From: Lentzea californiensis
Lineage (GTDB): Bacteria; Actinomycetota; Actinomycetes; Mycobacteriales; Pseudonocardiaceae
Assembly: GCF_024648825.1 (NCBI RefSeq)
Contig: NZ_JANBBE010000007.1
Span: forward strand, 372,001 to 436,000
Length of the DNA stretch: 64,000 nucleotides
Direction: 5' to 3'
Shown here: one piece after another, positions 24,585 to 32,449 of the stretch
How positions within the stretch are numbered: the first letter of the stretch is position 1
Layout of the letters: every line of letters begins with the position of its first letter
Program-made: the position numbers and the translations under genes
Notes under the pieces: model-generated
Seen by the model: only the letters and a program-made list of their open reading frames with translations
What the model was told of the DNA's origin: nothing
Database searches by the model: none

Positions 24585-25529
24585 ATGGCGCACAATGTGG
24601 CCGTGTTCGGACACTTGGGCGTCGCGCCGGAGCTAACGGCCGTTTACGAGCTTCTGGTAACGGGCGGAAGCCGCACCACGGACGAGATCGGCGTCGCGGT
24701 CCCGGTGCTGGAGGAGATGCGGGAGCTCGGCCTGGTCCGGCACCTGCCCGGTGACGTGTGGCAGGCCGTGGCGCCGGACCTGGCCGTGGAAGCGCTGATC
24801 GCGGCCCGCGAGGAGGCGAACCGCCGGGCCCGCGCGGACATCGGCCCGTTGATGGAGCTGTACCTGCGCAACCGCGACGAGGAACTGGCGGACAACGCGT
24901 TCGTCGAGGTGGTGTCCGGTGTGGACGCCGTCCGCGAGCTGTGGCACGCGTTGCTGCGCGGCGCCCGCGGGGAGGTCTGCGTGCTCGACCAGCCGCCGTA
25001 CGTGACGCCGCTGGGCCAGCACGTCGCGCTGGAGGACGAGACGCGGGAACGGGACGTGCAGTGGCGGGTCGTCTACGACCGCTCGGCCGTCGACATCCCC
25101 GGCCGGGTCACGGAGATCATCGACCTGGTCGCGGCCGGCGAACGCGCCCGCGTCACGCCGACGCTGCCGTTCAAGCTCGCGGTGATCGACACGCACGCGG
25201 CGGTGCTCCCCGTCGTGAACGGTGACATCGTCGACAAGGTGCTGCTGATCCGGCCGTCCGCGTTGCTGGACGTGCTGCGCTCGACGTTCGAGCTGTACTG
25301 GGACAAGGGGATCCCGTTCAGCCCCGGCGGGATCTACGCGGCGGCGGCCGACGTGGACCCGAATTTGCTGGGACTGCTCGCCGCGGGTCTCACCGACGAG
25401 TCGATCGCACGGCAGCTGGGGCTCGCGCCGCGCACGGTGCAGCGGCGGGTGCGGCAGCTGATGGACCGGTGCGGCGCGCAGACCCGGTTCCAGGCGGGCG
25501 TTCAAGCGATGCGGCGCGGTTGGCTGTAG
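24585..25529 (+). CDS. TrmB-like + LuxR-type helix-turn-helix regulator
   Basis: 314 residues from ATG 24585. The N-terminus is a winged helix (ELTAVYELLVTGGSRTTDEIG) of the TrmB type, followed by a middle domain (about 90-230) of the kind seen in TrmB regulators. The C-terminal LuxR-type HTH is LLAAGLTDESIARQLGLAPRTVQRRVRQLM. Divergent from the S8 peptidase gene with 164 bp between starts, an arrangement that suggests control of the peptidase. No operator was identified. Confidence 0.85.
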   Translation: MAHNVAVFGHLGVAPELTAVYELLVTGGSRTTDEIGVAVPVLEEMRELGLVRHLPGDVWQAVAPDLAVEALIAAREEANRRARADIGPLMELYLRNRDEELADNAFVEVVSGVDAVRELWHALLRGARGEVCVLDQPPYVTPLGQHVALEDETRERDVQWRVVYDRSAVDIPGRVTEIIDLVAAGERARVTPTLPFKLAVIDTHAAVLPVVNGDIVDKVLLIRPSALLDVLRSTFELYWDKGIPFSPGGIYAAAADVDPNLLGLLAAGLTDESIARQLGLAPRTVQRRVRQLMDRCGAQTRFQAGVQAMRRGWL

Positions 25530-25601
25530 CCCGACGCAACCTCACGTGATCATGCGGCGTCTCACTCTGTGCAAGCACGTACTCACAGGGGGATTCAACG
25601 A

Positions 25602-26186
25602 ATGCGCATGCGCAAGGTGATGGCGGCTGCCCTGACGGGCCTCGCACTGATCGGTCTCGCGGGCACGGCAACGGCGTCGGCGTCGGGTTCCGGGGAGCTC
25701 GCGTGGCCGCCGAAGGACGTCACGCCGGTCCACAAGACCAAGGCGGAGCTGCAGGAACAGGCGGACGGGTTCTCCGCGCGCCAGCAGGCGGCCTACCCGC
25801 GGGTCTTCCGCGGCGCGCAGGACGTCTCGCCCGGCAACTGGGGTGGCGAGGCAGAGGGCGTGTTCGACGACATGCAGTACATGGGCAACACGGTGGGCTT
25901 CACCTACAACGGCCAGCACGTCACGACGTACACGCAGGTCAACGCTCCTGGCCAGCACGCGTGGTCACCGACGGAGTACTGCGAGAAGTACGCCGCGTGC
26001 ACCGCCCAGGTCAGCGACCACCGGGGCGGGCTGGTCGTGTTCTCCAAGAACGAGCAGTTCGGCATCACCGAGGCGCGGAACTTCCGCCGCAACGGTGAGG
26101 TGGTCTGGGTCCAGACCTGGACGCCGGGCACCGAGGCGCAGCTGGCGGTCCTGGCCACCGACCGCGCCTTCACGTTCACCCGCTAG
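25602..26186 (+). CDS. Secreted protein of unknown function
   Basis: 194 residues. ATG 25602 follows AGGGGG by about 8 nt. Signal peptide MRMRKVMAAALTGLALIGLA ends near ATASAS. The mature part has FDDMQYMGNTVGFTYNGQH and two Cys (CEKYAAC) that could form a disulfide. No family could be recognised. Followed by a strong perfect hairpin terminator. Confidence 0.75.
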   Translation: MRMRKVMAAALTGLALIGLAGTATASASGSGELAWPPKDVTPVHKTKAELQEQADGFSARQQAAYPRVFRGAQDVSPGNWGGEAEGVFDDMQYMGNTVGFTYNGQHVTTYTQVNAPGQHAWSPTEYCEKYAACTAQVSDHRGGLVVFSKNEQFGITEARNFRRNGEVVWVQTWTPGTEAQLAVLATDRAFTFTR

Positions 26187-26196
26187 TACGAAGAGT

Positions 26197-26239
26197 GAGC
26201 GGGCGCTTCCGGTCATGGAGTCACCGGAAGCGCCCGCTC
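26197..26239. terminator. Perfect 17-bp hairpin terminator
   Basis: GAGCGGGCGCTTCCGGT and ACCGGAAGCGCCCGCTC flank a 9-nt loop between convergent genes. It probably serves both. Confidence 0.85.
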
Positions 26240-26241
26240 GG

Positions 26242-28119
26242 TCAACTGGCGACCTTGCGCGCGGCCACCAGCTGCCCGTCCGCGAAACCCTCGACGCGCA
26301 CCTCGCGCCCGGTCGCGGTCAACGTCGCGGTGTGCGCGCCGTCGGTCACGTCCAGCGAGGTCGACGGGCGGCCGTCGACGTAGACGTCCACCCGGTCGAG
26401 GTTCACGGTGTCCAGTGAGACGGTCGGTCCCTCGACCACCACTCCGAGCCGCCGGACCGGCTGCTCCTTCAACAGCTCTCCCGCTCGCGCGAGGAGATCC
26501 ACGTTGCCCTGCAACAGGTCCGCGCGCGTGACCTTGTGCTGGTGCGTCGGGCGCACGCCCAGGTCCTCCACCGGTGTGCCGGCGAGCTTGCCCACGCGCA
26601 ACGTGCGGCGGATCGACACGCGCATGTTCGCCTTGTTGGGCAACGCCTTGTACGGCGACTCCGCGTCGACCGGCGCCGGGATCCTCAGCAGCGTCGACAG
26701 CAGCCCGTGCGTCCACACGTTGGCGCCGCCCGCGCCGGTGTTGTCGTCCACGCCGAGGATCGGGCCCAGCTCGTGGTCGGCCCAGCCCGCGGCGAAGATG
26801 TCGGTGGCCGAGTAGCAGCGCGCGTCGGTGATCAGCACGACCGGGCCGTGGTAGGTCTGGCCCACGGCGTTCGCCCCGCCGACCGGCGTGATCGTGTGCG
26901 AGCAGGAGAACGCCTGTCCCGTCTCGGTGGAGCTGTCGAGCGACGGGAACCACGGGCCGAGGTTGATCTGGCCGGTCGGGTCCTCCGCGTGGCGGCGGCA
27001 GATCCGCAGGTTCAGCGGCGTGCTCAGGAACTGCACGGGCTCCGGCGCGACGGGCCGCGGCGTCATCGTCTGCAGCAGGAACTCCGCGGCGAAGATGTGG
27101 CCGCCGCCGTTGTCGCGCACGTCGACGATGAGCCCGCTCTGCGGCAGCAGCGCCGCGAGCCGCACGAACTCGGTGAGGAACGCGTCCGGGTCGTCCACGC
27201 TGAACGTGAAGATCCGCAGGTGCCCGAACGTGCCGGACGGCGTGACGACGGGGCGGGCGCGGAACACGCCGGGCAGCGTCGTCGGCACGTCCTGCACGGC
27301 CATCGCGACAGCGCCACCGGAGGCTTCGGCCTGCACGACCTTGGGCGCGTGCAACAGTTTCTTGGCGCGGGCCTTCTCGTCGGAGTCCAGGTCGACGCCC
27401 TGGGCGGCCGCCGCCGGTGAAAGCTCGTCGACGTCCGTCATGGGCGGCAGGTTCTCCGTGACCTGCCAGTCGACGCGGATCTCCCCGGCGGCACCGGTCT
27501 CGTCGCGGTAGCTCACGACCACCCAGTCCTCGTCGGGCGGGAGCTGGATCACCAAGGGGCGCAACGTGAGCGACTCGAGGCCGCGGGCGAGGTTCGCGGC
27601 GGTGTTGCTGCCGGCGAAGATCGCGCCGTTCAACGCGACCGCGCGGGCGATCGGCGTGCCGTTCCAGTGCGTCACCTCGGCACCTGCCGCGAGGCCGTCG
27701 AACCCGGCGACCGTGCGGGCGACGAGGTACTGCTCGGTGCCGTCCTCGCCGAAGCAGCGTTCCAGCTGGAACGGCAGGAAGGCGATCTTGCCCGCGAACG
27801 GCGCCGGCAGCAGGTAGTTCGTGTGCAGGTCGCGCACCGAGTGGAAGGTGCTCGACAGTTCGCGGTGGAACTGCCACTCGGGCTCGGCGGTGGCGTCGGT
27901 CTGCCGTTCGAGTCTGGCTCTCAGGACTCTGAGTCTTTGCACGGGATTCACCGCGTGCATCGCGACTTTGAGAGGCAGGTGCGCGTAGTTCTGCTCCAGC
28001 ACGATCAGCGCCTGGTCGACGATGAGCTTGCGCTGCGCCAGGGTGAGCGTTCCCGCGGTGGCCAGGAACTCGGCGAGTCCGACGGAATTTGCGACGTTCG
28101 GGTGAGCGGTTGTGGTCAT
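26242..28119 (-). CDS. S41-family (C-terminal processing) peptidase
   Basis: 625 residues, starting at ATG 28119 after AAGGAGG. No signal peptide is obvious, so it may be cytosolic. A PDZ-like region occurs around residues 140-210 and the S41 core around 300-470: FGHLRIFTF, LIVDVRDNGGGHIFAAEFLL, then TDARCYSATDIFAAGWAD (nucleophile Ser in CYSATD) and LGVDDNTGAGGANVW. The C-terminal about 120 residues are a beta-rich addition. Substrate unknown. Such large S41 proteins are widespread in actinomycetes and streptomycetes. Confidence 0.85.
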   Translation of the reverse strand: MTTTAHPNVANSVGLAEFLATAGTLTLAQRKLIVDQALIVLEQNYAHLPLKVAMHAVNPVQRLRVLRARLERQTDATAEPEWQFHRELSSTFHSVRDLHTNYLLPAPFAGKIAFLPFQLERCFGEDGTEQYLVARTVAGFDGLAAGAEVTHWNGTPIARAVALNGAIFAGSNTAANLARGLESLTLRPLVIQLPPDEDWVVVSYRDETGAAGEIRVDWQVTENLPPMTDVDELSPAAAAQGVDLDSDEKARAKKLLHAPKVVQAEASGGAVAMAVQDVPTTLPGVFRARPVVTPSGTFGHLRIFTFSVDDPDAFLTEFVRLAALLPQSGLIVDVRDNGGGHIFAAEFLLQTMTPRPVAPEPVQFLSTPLNLRICRRHAEDPTGQINLGPWFPSLDSSTETGQAFSCSHTITPVGGANAVGQTYHGPVVLITDARCYSATDIFAAGWADHELGPILGVDDNTGAGGANVWTHGLLSTLLRIPAPVDAESPYKALPNKANMRVSIRRTLRVGKLAGTPVEDLGVRPTHQHKVTRADLLQGNVDLLARAGELLKEQPVRRLGVVVEGPTVSLDTVNLDRVDVYVDGRPSTSLDVTDGAHTATLTATGREVRVEGFADGQLVAARKVAS

Positions 28120-28238
28120 GGTGGGGCCTCCTTGTTCAGTAGAGACTTTCCAGGGCGCCTGGATACACCTGTTTCACCCGTTCGGCCGCTAACTGGAGCA
28201 GTTTTCCCGCCGACAACTGGAGTAAAGGGAGGCCGGCG

Positions 28239-30629
28239 ATGAGTCCACCCGTTCTCGAACTGCGCATCCACGGCGTCAACAACACGCCGCCGGACGCGAT
28301 GCTGGCTCTTCCCGACCACGCCGTCGAACAGTTCCGCGGCGACCGCTTCGGCAGCTTCTGGCGCCCGAGGCCGGACAAGCTCGCCGAGCTGCCACCGGAT
28401 CACCCCGGGCAGGTGCCCGCGGACGTGCGGCGCGAGGCGTACTCGTGGGGCGGCATGGCACGCAGCAGCCCCGGTGTGCCGGGCAGTGGGGTGCCGTCGG
28501 TGCTCGCGAACGTGCTGGGGCGCATCGGATGGGCGTTGCTGCTGCCGTTCGGGCTCGCGAACGTCGCGTACTGGTCGCGGAAACTGCCCGACGACTCGGT
28601 CCCCTCGACGCGGCGGATGGTGTGGTGGAACGCCGGGCGGGGCGCGGCCTCGACGCGGCTGTTCGGGCTGGGGCTGACGGTGTTGCTGGTGCTCGCGGTG
28701 TGCGAGGTGGCGATCGACGTGTACGCGGTCCAGTGTTCGCTGCCGGGCACCACGTGCAGGCGGCTGCCGGACTTCCTGGACGTGCTGGGCGATCCGGCCC
28801 GCCACGTCCGGGTGCTGGCCGCGTCCGCCGTGCCGGTGTTGCTGCTGCTCGGGTTGATGGCGCTGACCTCGTTGTCGCGCAGCAGGTACGAGATGACGTC
28901 CGCCCGCACGCCACAGCGGCGTGCGGGCGTGATGCTGAGCCGGGCGTCGATGTGGGAGGGCAGCCCGCGGATCCGCCGGCTCACGCGGCTGCACCTCTCC
29001 GCGGGGTGTTGCGTGGTGGTGCTGGCGACGAGCACGCAGTTGTGGCAGCACGTGTTCTTCCTGGCACTGACCGTGCTCGCGGCCGGAGTCCTGGCCGTGG
29101 TGATGGCACGGGTGGTGGTGACGGCCACCGACTGCCCGGACGTGCCGTCGACCGAGCAGGGCGGCCTGTGGTCGTGGCTGCTGATGATCTCGTCGGTGGT
29201 CGTGCTGGTGGCGCACGGGTTCGGGCTGTACGCGATCGCGCCGGTGTTCGACGGGCCGTTGTGGCTGACGGCGTGGGGGCCGCCGGTGGTGACCGCGGCG
29301 TTGCTCGGGTCGGTGCTGGCGGCGTGGTCCTGGCGGCGCAACGACGCCAAGGGGCCGCTGGTCCTGCTCGTGCTGTTCGTAACGTGCATGGTCGCCACGT
29401 ACTGGGTTCCGCTCGCCTGGACCGGTGCCGTCCTGTTCGGCGGGGTGCTGGCGTGGAGGGCACGGCCGCGTGCCGGTGACGAGTTCCAGGCCTGGCGCGG
29501 CGCCGGACCCGGAGTGCTGCTGGGGTTGTCGCTCGTGTCGTCGGTGATGATGGCGACCGTGCTGGTGCTGACGTTCCGGGGCTGGGTCGGCACCGGCCTG
29601 CGGGCACCGGTCTTCTACTCGTGGTTCAGCGCGGCCTTCGCCGTCGCGCTGGTCCCGCTGCTGTTGCTGGTCCTCTCGCAGGCCTTCGTGTTGCTGTCGC
29701 GGTTGATCACGCCCGCGGTGCTGGACGACGAGGGCGAGGTGCTCGTCGTGCGGGCGCGGCACGTGGTCGCGGTGACGCACCGGGCCGAGAACGTGGCCGG
29801 GGTGCTGTCGGTGCTGGGCGTGCTCGCGTTGCTGCTGACCTGCTACCTGACGTTCGCCTCGCCGGACTGGGGTCAGTCCCCCGCCGTCGCCTGGGTGGTG
29901 GGCAAGGGCGACTGGGTGACAGGGCTCGCCGGCGTCGCGGTGGTCGGGTCGTTCGTCGGCGCCGGGATGCTGACGAACCGGCGGCCGCTCGGGCTGCTGT
30001 GGGACCTGATGTGCTTCCTGCCGCGCACCGCCCACCCGTTCGCGCCGCCCTGCTACGCCGAGCGCGCGGTGCCGGAGATCGCCGATCGCTCGCGTGAGTT
30101 CCTGGACGAGTCGCCCGATCATCGCGTGGTGCTGTCCGCGCACAGCCTGGGTGCCGTGCTGGCCGTGGCGGCGCTGTACGCGTTGCCCTCCGGGTACCTG
30201 GAACGCGTTCAGCTGCTGACGTACGGCGTGCAGTTGCGGCCCTACTTCGGGCGGATCTTCCCCGAACTGCTGGGGCCCGCCGTGCTGGGCACACCTCCGG
30301 TGCGAGCGGGCGCGTTGTTCTCGTGCGATCCGTGGCGCCGGGAGCCCGGCGACGTGCCGGAGCGCGGGCTGGCGTCGTTGCTGGGCCCGCACTGGATCAA
30401 CCTGTGGCGCCGCACCGACTACCTGGGTTTCCCTGTGCACGGCTGGGAGGACAACGCTCTCGACCGCCGCGCCAACGAGACGGACGGGTCACCGGACAAG
30501 GTGGAGACCCACGGCGACTACCACCTGTGCGCGGCCTACCGGGACGCGTTCACGGACCTCGTCTCGCTCGAGCTGAACCGGTCACCCGATCGTGGACGTG
30601 GAGGGGATGGGAACCTGGAACGCAGTTGA
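28239..30629 (+). CDS. Large membrane protein with serine-hydrolase-like C-terminus
   Basis: 796 residues from ATG 28239 (AGGGAGG 6 nt upstream). N-terminal LELRIHGVNNTPPDAML is a conserved-looking soluble segment. About ten membrane helices follow from residue 90 to 590. The C-terminal about 180 residues are soluble and contain SAHSLGAVLAVAALYAL, a nucleophile-elbow-like motif of alpha/beta hydrolases. Substrate and family name not known to me; a lipid or membrane-anchored ester substrate is one possibility. Gene overlaps nothing; SodC-like gene follows 13 nt later and may be in one operon. Confidence 0.65.
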   Translation: MSPPVLELRIHGVNNTPPDAMLALPDHAVEQFRGDRFGSFWRPRPDKLAELPPDHPGQVPADVRREAYSWGGMARSSPGVPGSGVPSVLANVLGRIGWALLLPFGLANVAYWSRKLPDDSVPSTRRMVWWNAGRGAASTRLFGLGLTVLLVLAVCEVAIDVYAVQCSLPGTTCRRLPDFLDVLGDPARHVRVLAASAVPVLLLLGLMALTSLSRSRYEMTSARTPQRRAGVMLSRASMWEGSPRIRRLTRLHLSAGCCVVVLATSTQLWQHVFFLALTVLAAGVLAVVMARVVVTATDCPDVPSTEQGGLWSWLLMISSVVVLVAHGFGLYAIAPVFDGPLWLTAWGPPVVTAALLGSVLAAWSWRRNDAKGPLVLLVLFVTCMVATYWVPLAWTGAVLFGGVLAWRARPRAGDEFQAWRGAGPGVLLGLSLVSSVMMATVLVLTFRGWVGTGLRAPVFYSWFSAAFAVALVPLLLLVLSQAFVLLSRLITPAVLDDEGEVLVVRARHVVAVTHRAENVAGVLSVLGVLALLLTCYLTFASPDWGQSPAVAWVVGKGDWVTGLAGVAVVGSFVGAGMLTNRRPLGLLWDLMCFLPRTAHPFAPPCYAERAVPEIADRSREFLDESPDHRVVLSAHSLGAVLAVAALYALPSGYLERVQLLTYGVQLRPYFGRIFPELLGPAVLGTPPVRAGALFSCDPWRREPGDVPERGLASLLGPHWINLWRRTDYLGFPVHGWEDNALDRRANETDGSPDKVETHGDYHLCAAYRDAFTDLVSLELNRSPDRGRGGDGNLERS

Positions 30630-30642
30630 CCCAAGGAGAAAC

Positions 30643-31221
30643 ATGCGCACGACTGTGGCGACCCTCGTGGGTGCCGTACTGCTCGCCGGAGGGCCGGCCG
30701 CTTGTTCGAGCGAGGCCCCGCCCTCCTCGCCGGCCGTCAAACCGCTGGCGGACACCGATGTGGCCGCGCCCGCGTCCTCCGGTGACCAGCCGAAGGGCAT
30801 CACGTACGACGTCGCGCGGATCCCCGTGGGCGCCAAGCTCTCCACCGGCTCGTCCGTCGAGAATGGACGGACGACGGTGGAGCTGAAGGTGTCCGGCCTG
30901 CTGCCGGACACCAAGTACGGCTCGCACGTGCACACCAAGCCGTGCGGCGCCAAGCCGGCCGACTCGGGCCCGCACTACCAGAACGCGAAGGACCCGGTGT
31001 CGCCGAGCGTCGACCCGCAGTTCGCCAACGCGCAGAACGAGATCTGGCTGGACTTCACCACCGACGCGCAGGGTGCCGCGACCGGCAGGGCGACGGTGCG
31101 GTGGGAGTTCCGCAAGGCCGAGGCGAACTCGGTCGTCGTGCACGCCGCGCACACCAGCACCGAGCACGGCAAGGCGGGCACCGCCGGTGACCGCCTCGCG
31201 TGCCTGACCGCGGCGTTCTAA
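30643..31221 (+). CDS. SodC-like (Cu-binding superoxide dismutase family) lipoprotein
   Basis: 192 residues from ATG 30643 (AAGGAG 5-6 nt upstream). Lipobox in AGGPAACSS. The copper ligands of the family are present: HVH in YGSHVHTKPCG, His in SGPHYQN and His in VVVHAAHT. The Cys of KPCG and of DRLACL would form the usual disulfide. The zinc-loop histidines are not seen; that loop reads NAKDPVSPSVDPQFANAQNE. It may be copper-only, as in some mycobacterial SodC proteins. Lipid-anchored outside the membrane. Confidence 0.8.
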   Translation: MRTTVATLVGAVLLAGGPAACSSEAPPSSPAVKPLADTDVAAPASSGDQPKGITYDVARIPVGAKLSTGSSVENGRTTVELKVSGLLPDTKYGSHVHTKPCGAKPADSGPHYQNAKDPVSPSVDPQFANAQNEIWLDFTTDAQGAATGRATVRWEFRKAEANSVVVHAAHTSTEHGKAGTAGDRLACLTAAF

Positions 31222-31225
31222 GCCG

Positions 31226-32308
31226 CTAGACCGGCCAGGTCAGGGCCACACCTCCCGCGAGGTGCGGCCCTGACACCGGTTCCAGCACCGCCGCGCGCAC
31301 GAGGCTCAGCACCTCGTATCGGGGTCCGGCGCGACGAACGAGCCCGCGCACGCACAGTTCCCTGGCGTACGGGCTGTGCCCGGGATCCTCTCCCTCGGCC
31401 ATCCGCACCAGCAGCTCGCGCCCGTCGGCGTCCAATGTGGACAGCGAGCGGCGCAGTGAGTCGCGCAGGTGTGCCGAGGTGGGGTCGAGGGGGTTGGACC
31501 GCAGCCGTTCGAGCAGGTGCTGCGGCGAGTAGACCATGAACCACCCGGCCGCGAACTCCAGCGCCGACGGCAGCCCGTCCAGCTCGTGCACGAGGCCCAT
31601 CAGCGCGGCCTGGTTCGCGGGCTCCGCTTTGAACGCGGGCCGCACCCGGTGCACGTGCGTGAGCAGCAACCGCACCGCGGGGTCGTCGGCCAGCGGGCCC
31701 AGCGGGAACACCTGCTCGCCGGGCAGCCCGATCGGCGCCAGCGCCGTGACGATGATCCGCAGCCGCGGGTGCGCCTCCAGCAGGCGCGGGTCGGGGCGGC
31801 GGTCGGTGACGAGGACGGTGTCCTGGTCGTCGTCGATCGACGGGGTCGTGTGGGACGGGTGCCACAGGACCGACCAGCCGTGCCGGAAGTGCAGAACGCC
31901 TGCGACCTCCAGGGCCAGCCGGGTCTTGCCGACGCCGCTGACCCCGGTGACGGTGACCAGCCCCGCGGGACCGGTGCCCGGCCGTCCCTCGGTGAGCAAC
32001 GCCGCCAGCGCCGCCGCCTCCGCCTCCCGCCCGACGATCAGGCCGGCGGGCCCGGCCGGTGCGGGCGGCGCCACCGCGGACCGGCCCGCGGCACGACCAC
32101 CCGCCTGCTGCAGGTCCGCGCGGTTCTCCTCGTCGAGCCGCAGCCCGTCCGCGAGCAGGCGCACCGTCTCCGCGCGCGGTGAGCGGGTGCGACCGCACTC
32201 CAGGTCGCGGATGGCCCGCACGCTCACCATCGCGAAGTCAGCCAGCTGTTGCTGGGTCAGGCCCGCGCCGATGCGGTGCGTGCGCAGCAGTTCTCCGAAC
32301 TCCCTCAT
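31226..32308 (-). CDS. HTH (Xre) + P-loop NTPase regulator, divergent to lanM
   Basis: 360 residues from ATG 32308 (GGAGGGG upstream). Residues 3-60 form an Xre-type HTH (FGELLRTHRIGAGLTQQQLAD, VSVRAIRDLECGR). A P-loop NTPase follows with GVSGVGKTRLALEVAG (about 120-135) and VTDRRPD. There is no C-terminal TPR/bacterial transcription-activator domain, so it is short for this class. Divergent from lanM with 141 bp between starts, so it is the likely pathway-specific regulator of the lanthipeptide genes. Confidence 0.85.
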   Translation of the reverse strand: MREFGELLRTHRIGAGLTQQQLADFAMVSVRAIRDLECGRTRSPRAETVRLLADGLRLDEENRADLQQAGGRAAGRSAVAPPAPAGPAGLIVGREAEAAALAALLTEGRPGTGPAGLVTVTGVSGVGKTRLALEVAGVLHFRHGWSVLWHPSHTTPSIDDDQDTVLVTDRRPDPRLLEAHPRLRIIVTALAPIGLPGEQVFPLGPLADDPAVRLLLTHVHRVRPAFKAEPANQAALMGLVHELDGLPSALEFAAGWFMVYSPQHLLERLRSNPLDPTSAHLRDSLRRSLSTLDADGRELLVRMAEGEDPGHSPYARELCVRGLVRRAGPRYEVLSLVRAAVLEPVSGPHLAGGVALTWPV

Positions 32309-32370
32309 GCCCGTCCCCTCCTCGGCCTCCGAGTGTCGGGGTGATCGGGCGGCGAAACATGGGTGGCGAC

Positions 32371-32404
32371 CCCCCATATTCACCTCCGCGCGTAAATCTG
32401 GGGG
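32371..32404. promoter_or_regulatory. Inverted repeat between the HTH regulator and lanM, candidate operator
   Basis: CCCCCATATT (32371-32380) and AATCTGGGGG (32395-32404) are 10-nt arms with one mismatch, 14 nt apart, midway in the divergent promoter region. Likely bound by the HTH regulator (inference). Confidence 0.4.
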
Positions 32405-32449
32405 AATGGTCCCCATGTGCCGCCCGTCCGCGCGTGCGAGGTTGGCCGC

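Noticed and set aside
28116-30440. Minus-strand open frame opposite the membrane hydrolase gene
   Set aside because: Highly Arg/Gln/His/Pro-rich without domains; no ribosome-binding site.
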